Below, piece by piece: positions 11,075 to 18,446 of a stretch of DNA of 64,000 nt. The position numbers and the translations under genes are program-made. Within the stretch, counting starts at the first letter, position 1, and every line of letters starts with the position of its first letter. The stretch comes from Dechloromonas sp. (lineage in GTDB: Bacteria; Pseudomonadota; Gammaproteobacteria; Burkholderiales; Rhodocyclaceae): NCBI GenBank assembly GCA_011391255.1, contig JAABQV010000003.1, forward strand, positions 62,001 through 126,000, in the 5' to 3' direction. The notes under the pieces were generated by a model. It was not told the DNA's origin. It made no database searches and worked only from the letters and a program-made list of their open reading frames with translations.

Positions 11075-11867
11075 GGTCAGACTCATAAAAAGCAAAGGAG
11101 GCGTAGCCGACGACGCGGTTTTTATCGCCCGCCGTATCGCCGGAATTGCACAGGTGGATCAGTTGCGGTGTTAGTCCGCGCTGGCGAGCGGCGAGTAGAA
11201 GGCCATTGACTGGATAGGCGCCGCAGGCTTGTTGCGGCTGGATGCTGGCGTCGAGTTGCAGGATGTGTTGGCAAGTGTTGCGGTCAACTTGCCGGGCAGC
11301 CGAATAATTGAGGAAGTGCGAGAGATCGGAGCTGATGACAATCAGTGTTTCCGACCCACCCCAAAGCAGGTCGAGCACTTCGGCTACCGCTTGCGGGCTG
11401 GCTTCGCCAACGGCCAGTGGCACCAGCTTGAAATCATCCAGGAGACGCTGGAGAAAAGGCAGATGGACTTCGAGCGAATGTTCCTCGGCATGGACGCGGT
11501 CGCTGGAGACGATTTGCGGCAGATCATGCAGTTGGGTCATGGCCTCGAGGTCAAGCGGAATGTTGCCGAGCGGCGTCGCGAAAGCGGTGACTTCAGGTGC
11601 CGCAATGCCGTTGACCGCAACCTGATGCGTCGGGCCGAGCAAAACTACCCGCTTGATCTGCTGGCGAAGTGGGGCGAGGCTGGCGTAGGCGAGGGCAGCG
11701 GTTGAACCGGAGTAGATGTAGCCGGCGTGCGGCACGATCAGCGCTTTGGGTACCGGCTGCTCACCAGGCGTTGCCGCTGCCAGCAAGGCATCAACCGCTG
11801 CCATCAATTCAGCCGGGTTGCCGGGGTAAAACATGCCGGCGACGGCGGGCGGACGCGGGTTTGTCAT
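11067..11867 (-). CDS. amrB: Memo family protein AmrB
   Basis: A 266-residue Memo-type protein, structurally related to class III extradiol dioxygenases. Family motifs seen are RPPAVAGMFYPGNPAEL at the start, VPHAGYIYSGSTAALAYA near residue 45, LLGPTHQVAVNGIA, EHSLEVHLPFLQRLL, and VISSDLSHFLNY. The His and Asp residues in these motifs correspond to the putative metal pocket. It starts ten bases after the stop of the upstream membrane protein gene and overlaps amrA, so it belongs to one minus-strand operon. Confidence 0.92.
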   Translation of the reverse strand: MTNPRPPAVAGMFYPGNPAELMAAVDALLAAATPGEQPVPKALIVPHAGYIYSGSTAALAYASLAPLRQQIKRVVLLGPTHQVAVNGIAAPEVTAFATPLGNIPLDLEAMTQLHDLPQIVSSDRVHAEEHSLEVHLPFLQRLLDDFKLVPLAVGEASPQAVAEVLDLLWGGSETLIVISSDLSHFLNYSAARQVDRNTCQHILQLDASIQPQQACGAYPVNGLLLAARQRGLTPQLIHLCNSGDTAGDKNRVVGYASFAFYESDHD

Positions 11868-11877
11868 GGTCGAATTC

Positions 11878-13134
11878 CTAAACCAGCAATAAACCGGTGG
11901 CCAGTCCGGCGCCGATGGCGAGCAGTCCGGGCAGGGCGTGGCGGGCGAGTTTTCCGCCGCCGATGGTGATCACCAGGCCGATTTTGAAAATCAGGTTGGC
12001 TATCAAGGCCAGCGTGACTGCAATCACCGCCTGATCACTTGAAATTTTTTCGAGGTTGAACATGCGCAAGGTGGACAATACGCTGGCGTCGGCATCGGTC
12101 AGGCCGGAGGCGATGGCGACAATGTAGAGGCCTTTGTTGCCGGCAATATCCTGCAACCAGGCCGAAGCGAGCAGGACGATGGCGTAAAGGAGGCCAAAGG
12201 AGATGGCAGTTCTCAGCTCGGTCGGGTTTTTCACTTCCGGCATCGGCAATTCGCCGGCCGCACTGAGAATCTTCCAGCCGTATAGCGACATCACCACGCC
12301 GGGCACAATGCCGCAAGCGAAAACAATCGCGATCTGGGTAATCAGCGCCGGGGCGACGACACTCGACACCAGCCCAAGGCGGATCATCACCATCACATTG
12401 GCGATCAGGATGACGATGGCGGCCATCCGTACCAGGTGGCCGAGTTCGCGGGCGTGCCGCGAGAACATCATGGTGGTTGCGGTCGACGACGCCAAGCCGC
12501 CAAAAATGCCGAGCAGCGCTGCACCGTGGCGGGAGCCGACGATACGCAAGGCAAGGTAGCCGGAGAGCGCGAGGCCGGAAATCAGCACCACCATCCACCA
12601 GATCTGACGAGGATTCAGCGCGTTGTAGGGGCCGTAATCCTGACTCGGTAAAATCGGCAAAATGACCAGCGAGAGCACCGCAAATTGCAGAATCGAGTTG
12701 ATGTCCTTGGGCGTCATCTTCTCGCTGATGTTGCGCAACTCGGCCTTGAAATAGAGCAAAACGGTTGTCGTAATCGCCAGCATGACCGCCAGCGTCGCGT
12801 AGCCAAACCAGACCGCGGCACCGAGGCCGTAGGTGATGATGATCGCAGCCTCCGAAGTGAAGCCGCGAAATTTTTCTTCCTGTTGCGCTGAAAAATTGGA
12901 GGCAACCATGGCGGCAGAGATGACCAGCAAGCCAACTACCAGCATCCACGGCCCACCGGCTTTTTCGCCGAGCAAGGCAAAGAGGCAGCCGAGCATCGCC
13001 ACCAAAGCAAAGGTGCGTAGGCCGGCAGCCGAGTCAGGGCGCCGTTCGCGCTCCATACCGACAAGCAGGCCAATGCCAAGTGCGGTGGCAAAAGCCTCCA
13101 GCGGCACAGCCAGTTCCGGGACGATGAAGTTCAT
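11878..13134 (-). CDS. MgtC/SapB and DUF4010 domain membrane protein
   Basis: The real start is ATG 13134, directly preceded by GAGGAGAG on the minus strand; the longer ORF-track start at 13638 runs antisense through ispD. The 418-residue protein is almost entirely hydrophobic with roughly twelve predicted helices. The N-terminal part has the MgtC/YhiD-like signature ATALGIGLLVGMERERR. The rest (SRHGAALLGIFGGLASSTAT) is typical of DUF4010. The function is unknown, possibly transport or regulation of transport. It heads the operon containing amrB-amrA-amrS, which is an unusual neighbour. Confidence 0.85.
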   Translation of the reverse strand: MNFIVPELAVPLEAFATALGIGLLVGMERERRPDSAAGLRTFALVAMLGCLFALLGEKAGGPWMLVVGLLVISAAMVASNFSAQQEEKFRGFTSEAAIIITYGLGAAVWFGYATLAVMLAITTTVLLYFKAELRNISEKMTPKDINSILQFAVLSLVILPILPSQDYGPYNALNPRQIWWMVVLISGLALSGYLALRIVGSRHGAALLGIFGGLASSTATTMMFSRHARELGHLVRMAAIVILIANVMVMIRLGLVSSVVAPALITQIAIVFACGIVPGVVMSLYGWKILSAAGELPMPEVKNPTELRTAISFGLLYAIVLLASAWLQDIAGNKGLYIVAIASGLTDADASVLSTLRMFNLEKISSDQAVIAVTLALIANLIFKIGLVITIGGGKLARHALPGLLAIGAGLATGLLLV

Positions 13135-13175
13135 CTCTCTCCTCGCTTTTGGACGATATTCAGTAAAATTAAGCC

Positions 13176-13862
13176 ATGCCACGATATTTCGCAATTGTTC
13201 CCGCTGCCGGCAGCGGTTCACGCTTCGCTGCCGGAAAGCCCAAACAGTACCTGAGTTTGAACGGCCGCCCGCTGATTTTCCATACGCTGGCGGCCTTGGT
13301 CGCCTGCCGCGAGATCGAGCGCGTCTGGGTGGTGCTCTCGCTGGACGACGTATTTTGGCCGCAGTATGACTGGAGTGAATTGGGGGCGAAGCTTGAAACC
13401 TTGCGTTGCGGTGGTGAAACGCGTGCCGAAAGCGTGACCAACGGACTGCGTGCTGCATCGATGGTGGCGGCGGATGATGACTGGATGCTGGTGCATGACG
13501 CCGCCCGGCCCTGCCTGTCTCAGGCCATGCTGGCAGCGCTGATTGGTGAATTGACCGATGACCCGGTCGGCGGCATCCTCGCCGTGCCGGTCGCTGACAC
13601 CCTGAAGCGTGCCGGCGAAGGCCAGCGGATTGCTGCAACCGAGCCGCGCGATGGTTTGTGGCAGGCGCAAACGCCGCAGATGTTCCGTTACGGTCTACTT
13701 ACGGAAGCGCTGGAAAAATGCCGCGCCGTGACTGACGAGGCCAGCGCCGTCGAAGCACTCGGTCATGCACCCAAACTGGTACGCAGTGAAACCAGCAATC
13801 TCAAAGTGACTTATCCGGCCGATCTGGCCATGGCGGGGCTGATCTTGCGGGGGCAGAAATGA
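13176..13862 (+). CDS. ispD: 2-C-methyl-D-erythritol 4-phosphate cytidylyltransferase
   Basis: IspD makes CDP-ME from MEP and CTP in the non-mevalonate isoprenoid pathway. The 228-residue length is normal. The nucleotide-binding loop is [20 protein letters not shown] at the N-terminus; [10 protein letters not shown] near residue 105 and [12 protein letters not shown] near residue 160 are diagnostic. No convincing RBS precedes the ATG. Only 41 bases separate it from the divergent mgtC-like gene. It overlaps ispF by four bases. Confidence 0.96.
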   Translation: MPRYFAIVPAAGSGSRFAAGKPKQYLSLNGRPLIFHTLAALVACREIERVWVVLSLDDVFWPQYDWSELGAKLETLRCGGETRAESVTNGLRAASMVAADDDWMLVHDAARPCLSQAMLAALIGELTDDPVGGILAVPVADTLKRAGEGQRIAATEPRDGLWQAQTPQMFRYGLLTEALEKCRAVTDEASAVEALGHAPKLVRSETSNLKVTYPADLAMAGLILRGQK

Positions 13863-14344
13863 ATATTCGCGTCGGGCAGGGCTACGATGTGCATCGCCTG
13901 GTTGAGGGGCGCAAGTTGATTCTTGGCGGGGTGGAAATTCCTTATGAGCGTGGTTTGCTCGGCCATTCCGATGCGGATGCCTTGTTGCACGCGATTACCG
14001 ATGCCTTGCTCGGTGCCGCCGCCTTGGGCGACATTGGCCGTCATTTCCCCGATACCGATCCGCGTTATCAGGGTGCCGACAGCCGCCTTCTGCTGCGCGC
14101 CGCAGTCAGTCTGCTCAAGGAAAAGGGCTGGCGCCCGGTCAATGTCGATGCAACGATTATTGCCCAGCAACCCAAAATCGCCCCGCACGCCGTCGCGATG
14201 GTGGAAAATATTGCGGTCGACCTCGGTATTGCCCCGGATTTTGTGAATATCAAAGGTAAGACCAATGAAAAACTGGGTTACCTCGGTGAAGGCAATGCGA
14301 TTGAGGCGCAGGCGATTGTTCTAATCGAGCGCAACAGTATTTAG
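13859..14344 (+). CDS. ispF: 2-C-methyl-D-erythritol 2,4-cyclodiphosphate synthase
   Basis: IspF cyclises CDP-ME 2-phosphate to MEcPP. The protein has 161 residues, the normal length. The zinc ligands lie in GYDVHRL near residue 8 and in [20 protein letters not shown] near residue 36. [11 protein letters not shown] and the C-terminal [18 protein letters not shown] complete the family pattern. It follows ispD with an ATGA overlap, the usual fused or adjacent arrangement. Confidence 0.97.
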   Translation: MNIRVGQGYDVHRLVEGRKLILGGVEIPYERGLLGHSDADALLHAITDALLGAAALGDIGRHFPDTDPRYQGADSRLLLRAAVSLLKEKGWRPVNVDATIIAQQPKIAPHAVAMVENIAVDLGIAPDFVNIKGKTNEKLGYLGEGNAIEAQAIVLIERNSI

Positions 14345-14428
14345 TAGCAGCTTACAACCCCGGCATAGTTCTGGTAGTCTGTTGCTTAACCGCTTCAGCA
14401 GCGGATTTCGAGAGAATCGCCGATTGCC

Positions 14429-14494
14429 ATGAGCAAGAAAATTTCCGTTCATCAGCTCGTGCTTGGCAACTATGTCAGCGATTTCTTACATTGA
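14429..14494 (+). pseudogene. Remnant of a DUF3391 (HD-GYP N-terminal) coding region
   Basis: A 21-codon frame too short for the ORF track reads MSKKISVHQLVLGNYVSDF before a stop. It resembles the very start of the DUF3391 domain found at the N-terminus of HD-GYP phosphodiesterases, where the usual pattern is K-I-x-V-x-Q-L-x-L-G-M-Y-V. Nothing after it continues the domain; the FimX-like gene begins 24 bases later. It is either a relic of a deleted HD-GYP gene or a leader peptide. Confidence 0.45.
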
Positions 14495-14518
14495 TCGACT
14501 AGCCACCAAGGAGTGGGT

Positions 14519-17428
14519 TTGAGCGTCCAGGAAGACCTCGTCGTTCTTCGCGTATTGCTGATCGAAGCCGAGGCCAAAACGGCCGAGCGGCTGCTTGAGG
14601 CATTGCGTGATGGTGGCCATGTCGTCTACTCGCGGCAGGTTGCTACGCGCCCCGAGCTGGCTGCGGTTCTGCTGGAAGAGTCATGGGATGTCATTCTGCT
14701 CAGTTGCAGCCTCACCGGCCTGCCGGCGCTTGAGGCGATTGACTTGATCAACGAGCAGGGTTCCGCTGCGCCGATTATTCTGACCGTTGAGCGCGGCAGC
14801 AGTAACTTGCCGATTGAATTGATCGAGAGCGGCGCCCGGGATTTTGTTTTCAAAAGCAACCCGTCGCGCCTGCTTGCTGTTGTCGAGCGCGAATGCTTCC
14901 AATCGCAGCTAAATCGGGTGGACAGCTTGCTCGATACGCTGCCCGAGGGTGAAGCGCGTTTCCTGCAACTGGCGAGCAATATCCCGGAATGTTATTGGCT
15001 GGTGGATGCCGAGTCGCAGCGCATCACTTATGTCAGCAAAGGCTACGAGCAAATCTGGGGCCTTTATGTTGAAGCCTTGTATGCCGACAGCCATGACTGG
15101 CTGAAGTACGTCCATGCTGATGATCAGCCACGCATGGCGCAGCGTCTCGAACAATTCCGGATGGGCGGGCTGGATGAGCGCTTCCGCGTCTTGCGGCCGG
15201 ATGGCAAAGTGCGTTGGCTGCATGCGCGGAATTTCCCGGTACGTGACGAGACCGACAAAGTTGTCAGTATTGGCGGCGTTGCCAGCGACATTACTTCCTC
15301 CTCTATCGAGCAGCGGCAGTCGCCGTTTTTTGCCCATTTTGATGCGTTGACCGCACTACCCAATCAACTGATGTTCTACGATCAGGCGCGTCGCCTGCTC
15401 GCCCTCGGAAAACGCAAGCAGCAACCGCTTGGCGTGATGGTGATTGATATCGACCGCTTCCATGAAATCAATCTGACGCTCGGGCATGTCTGCGGTGATG
15501 AGTTGTTGCGGCAGGTCGCCGGGCGTTTATCAGGCTCGCTTCGTGAGTCCGATGTACTCGGGCGGCTGGGTGGTGATGTTTTCGGGATTCTCCTGCCCGA
15601 AGTGGCTGATCGTGAGCAGGCGGCAATTGTCGCCCGGCGCATCCTCGATACGCTGACACCGCCGGTGCGCGTTGAAGGCCAGGAGGTGTTTGCCACTGCC
15701 AGCATCGGTGCTGCCTTTCATCCACACGATGGCCAGGAAGTACATGATCTGGTTAGCTACGCAGAAATCGCCATGCGTCATGCCAAGCAGATGGGACGCA
15801 ACTGCTATCAATTTTATTCACCGGCGATGCAGGAGGGTGTCCGGGAGCGCCTGTTTCTGGAGACCGATTTGCGCAACGCGGTGATCCGCGAAGAATTCGT
15901 TCTCCATTACCAGCCCAAGGTCAGCTGCGCCAGCGGTCGCATTGTTGGCACCGAGGCGCTGATTCGCTGGAATCATCCGCGACGCGGGCTGGTGCCGCCC
16001 GATCAATTCATTCCACTGCTTGAAGAAACCGGTCTGATTGTTAGTGTTGGCCGCTGGGTGCTCGAAACTGCCGCCCGGCAGGCGCTTACCTGGCAAAAGG
16101 CGGGGCTCGACTTGCCCAGTGTTTCGGTCAATCTCTCTGCCCGTCAATTGCAGTCCGACACGCTCATCGCTGATGTCGCCAATACCCTGGCGCGCAGTGG
16201 TTTGCCGGCTGCTTGTCTGGATCTGGAAATTACCGAAAGCATGCTGATGCAAAATGCCGATCAGGCGATCCAGATCCTCGGCGGGCTCAAGAAAATGGGC
16301 GTCACCATTTCACTGGACGACTTCGGCACCGGCTACTCCAGCCTGGCTTATCTCAAGCGCTTTCCGCTTGATGCGGTCAAGGTTGATCGCTCTTTCGTGC
16401 GCGATATTGTCGCCGACTCTGATGATGCCTCAATCACTCGCGCAGTGATCACCATGGCCCATCACCTCAAGCTTAAGGTGGTCGCTGAAGGCGTCGAGAC
16501 TGCCGAGCAGTTGGCGATGCTCATCTCGCACCAATGTGATGTGATTCAGGGGTATTTCTTCGCGCGTCCGTTACCGGCAGATCAGATGGAAAAGCTGTTG
16601 CTTGGTGACGAGCATTTGCCGACCCATCTGCTGCGCTCCGGCACGCGCAAGCCGATGGCCTTGTTTGTTGCGGTCGACGGCGTCAATGAGGTGATTTCCA
16701 TGCTCGAACGCGACGGCCATCGCGTTTGTATTGCCAATGACGCTGAGGCGGCTCTGCAATGGTTCTCCGGAAATCTTGCGGATGTGATGATTTGCGGCGC
16801 ATCACGCAAAAATTTCGATGCGCTGGCGTTGTTGCAACAGGTAGCCGTATTGCAGCCGCATTGCGAACGCATATTGCTTGCTGACGACAAGCAGTGGCGT
16901 CACAAAAAAGTGGCTGAAATGGCAGGTGCCGGGCTGGTACAACGGGTAATGCACGCGCCAGTCGATGCCACAGCCTTTCGTCAGACGGTCGAGGAGGCTT
17001 TGCAACGGCGGCATATTTCTGACGAATACAGCCGCCTTTCGCACGAGGTTGAAGTTGCCGAACGTGCGCTACTCAGAACCGAGCAGGAACGCCGCCGTCT
17101 GGAGGTTGAAAACACTGAGTTGCAGGCGCTTGAAAGCCGCGGCTTCGCCATTTTGCAGGATGTGGTTGCCGCTTTACCGGTACCGATTATCGGCTTCGAT
17201 GAACAAAGCATGGTCGCCATGATTAATGACGCTGCCGCCGATGTGTTCGGCGCTCGAGGATTGGCTATAGGTTCGGTACTTACAGTTGTTTTTCCGGAGT
17301 TGTCCGGGGTGGGTGCCGATGAAATTGTGCTGGTCAGTGAAGGGCGGTATCGTTGCCTGTGGCGGCAGGCGAGTTTGGGCGGGGACTTACAAAGGCAATT
17401 GCTGATTTTGCAAAAGGAAATCGCATGA
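14519..17428 (+). CDS. FimX-like protein: pseudo-receiver, PAS, degenerate GGDEF, EAL, second receiver-like, PAS
   Basis: The start is probably TTG 14519, five bases after AAGGAG; the ORF-track GTG 14513 is too close to that site. The product has 969 residues. The N-terminal receiver-like domain (about 10-125) reads ILLSCSLTG where the phospho-accepting Asp should be. A PAS domain follows (about 145-255). The GGDEF domain has GGDVF with the I-site RESD kept, so cyclase activity is unlikely. The EAL domain keeps EALIRW, the Asn, DDFGTGYSS, the Lys and EGVET residues needed for c-di-GMP hydrolysis. Another receiver-like domain, a coiled coil and a PAS-like tail follow. It overlaps the small gene at 17425. 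Confidence 0.85.
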   Translation: MSVQEDLVVLRVLLIEAEAKTAERLLEALRDGGHVVYSRQVATRPELAAVLLEESWDVILLSCSLTGLPALEAIDLINEQGSAAPIILTVERGSSNLPIELIESGARDFVFKSNPSRLLAVVERECFQSQLNRVDSLLDTLPEGEARFLQLASNIPECYWLVDAESQRITYVSKGYEQIWGLYVEALYADSHDWLKYVHADDQPRMAQRLEQFRMGGLDERFRVLRPDGKVRWLHARNFPVRDETDKVVSIGGVASDITSSSIEQRQSPFFAHFDALTALPNQLMFYDQARRLLALGKRKQQPLGVMVIDIDRFHEINLTLGHVCGDELLRQVAGRLSGSLRESDVLGRLGGDVFGILLPEVADREQAAIVARRILDTLTPPVRVEGQEVFATASIGAAFHPHDGQEVHDLVSYAEIAMRHAKQMGRNCYQFYSPAMQEGVRERLFLETDLRNAVIREEFVLHYQPKVSCASGRIVGTEALIRWNHPRRGLVPPDQFIPLLEETGLIVSVGRWVLETAARQALTWQKAGLDLPSVSVNLSARQLQSDTLIADVANTLARSGLPAACLDLEITESMLMQNADQAIQILGGLKKMGVTISLDDFGTGYSSLAYLKRFPLDAVKVDRSFVRDIVADSDDASITRAVITMAHHLKLKVVAEGVETAEQLAMLISHQCDVIQGYFFARPLPADQMEKLLLGDEHLPTHLLRSGTRKPMALFVAVDGVNEVISMLERDGHRVCIANDAEAALQWFSGNLADVMICGASRKNFDALALLQQVAVLQPHCERILLADDKQWRHKKVAEMAGAGLVQRVMHAPVDATAFRQTVEEALQRRHISDEYSRLSHEVEVAERALLRTEQERRRLEVENTELQALESRGFAILQDVVAALPVPIIGFDEQSMVAMINDAAADVFGARGLAIGSVLTVVFPELSGVGADEIVLVSEGRYRCLWRQASLGGDLQRQLLILQKEIA

Positions 17429-17607
17429 CAAACCAGGAATCACCATCCCCTGAGGATCTGGTGGCAGAAATCAAGGTTTCCGACGAGGTTCGGCTTACCG
17501 CGATCAAAACTCAACTCGACCAGCTTTTCCGCCAGGCAGGCAACGGGGCGGAGACGCGCGCGCTGTACCGGACGCTGCTGGATTTTCGGATGGATAAGCA
17601 CAAATGA
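17425..17607 (+). CDS. Small protein of unknown function between FimX-like and HDOD genes
   Basis: The start is ATG 17425, overlapping the preceding TGA and preceded by AAGGAAA; the longer ORF-track version begins inside the upstream gene. The 60-residue product is soluble and mostly helical (DEVRLTAIKTQLDQLFRQ, ETRALYRTLLDFRMDKHK). It overlaps the HDOD gene by four bases. The three genes are therefore translationally coupled, suggesting a helper or adaptor for the c-di-GMP or HDOD protein. No family is recognised. Confidence 0.65.
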   Translation: MTNQESPSPEDLVAEIKVSDEVRLTAIKTQLDQLFRQAGNGAETRALYRTLLDFRMDKHK

Positions 17608-18446
17608 CATTACTCAGCCGTGATCAATTGATAGATCGTCTCAAACAATTGCCACCATTGCCACCGGTAGTGACTGAGCTAATTGCTACCTTTGGTGACG
17701 ATGATGTCGATGTGGCCTATATATCGCGGCAAATTTCCCTCGATCAGGGCTTGACTGCAAGGGTGTTGCGGGTCGCCAACTCACCGTTTTACGGCCTCCA
17801 GAAAAAAGTCGGGACAATCAACGATGCGCTGGTGGTTCTTGGTTTTCGTGCCGTGCGCAGCATGGTGTTGACGCTCGGGGTTAATGGCGCTTTTCATGTC
17901 GATCAATGCCCCGGTTTTGATACGCAGGCCTATCTGCGGCATGGCATCGGCGCGGCACTGGCCGCGCGTTCGCTGGCACCACTTGCCAAAAGCAATGCTG
18001 ACCTGGCTTTCACAGCCGCGCTTCTGCACGACATCGGACAACTCGTACTGGCCTCGAACTTCTCAGAACATTATTCACTTGTGCTTGAATACCGCACAAA
18101 ACACGATTGCACATTGGTCGTCGCCGAGCGTGACATTCTCGGACTGGATCATGCTGAGGTCGGCGGTCTATTGGCTGAAACCTGGCGCTTTCCGGAAAGC
18201 CTGCGTCAGGCAATCGCCATGCACCATGCGCCGGCTGGCGAACTGGCTGAATCCTTGGCGAATATCGTGCATATCGCCGATATTTTTTCCCATGCGCTTG
18301 GGCTTTCCGGCGCGTCTGACGAGATGTTGATGGCGATTGATCGTACCGCCTGGGAGCGACTCGGGCTCGACGGCAAAAAATGCGCGTGCGTACTGGCTGA
18401 GGTTGAAGCCGACTTCGAAGAAAGCTGGCAGATTTTCAGGGGTTAG
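17604..18446 (+). CDS. HDOD domain protein
   Basis: A 280-residue HDOD protein, a regulatory relative of HD phosphohydrolases that usually lacks full catalytic residues. Typical segments are LPPLPPVVTEL near residue 15, DQGLTARVLRVANSPFYGL near residue 45, INDALVVLGFRAVRSMVLTL, and FTAALLHDIGQLVLA near residue 140. It ends in convergent overlap (11 bases) with the hybrid kinase on the other strand. Coupling to the FimX-like gene suggests a role in c-di-GMP or motility control. Confidence 0.9.
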   Translation: MTLLSRDQLIDRLKQLPPLPPVVTELIATFGDDDVDVAYISRQISLDQGLTARVLRVANSPFYGLQKKVGTINDALVVLGFRAVRSMVLTLGVNGAFHVDQCPGFDTQAYLRHGIGAALAARSLAPLAKSNADLAFTAALLHDIGQLVLASNFSEHYSLVLEYRTKHDCTLVVAERDILGLDHAEVGGLLAETWRFPESLRQAIAMHHAPAGELAESLANIVHIADIFSHALGLSGASDEMLMAIDRTAWERLGLDGKKCACVLAEVEADFEESWQIFRG

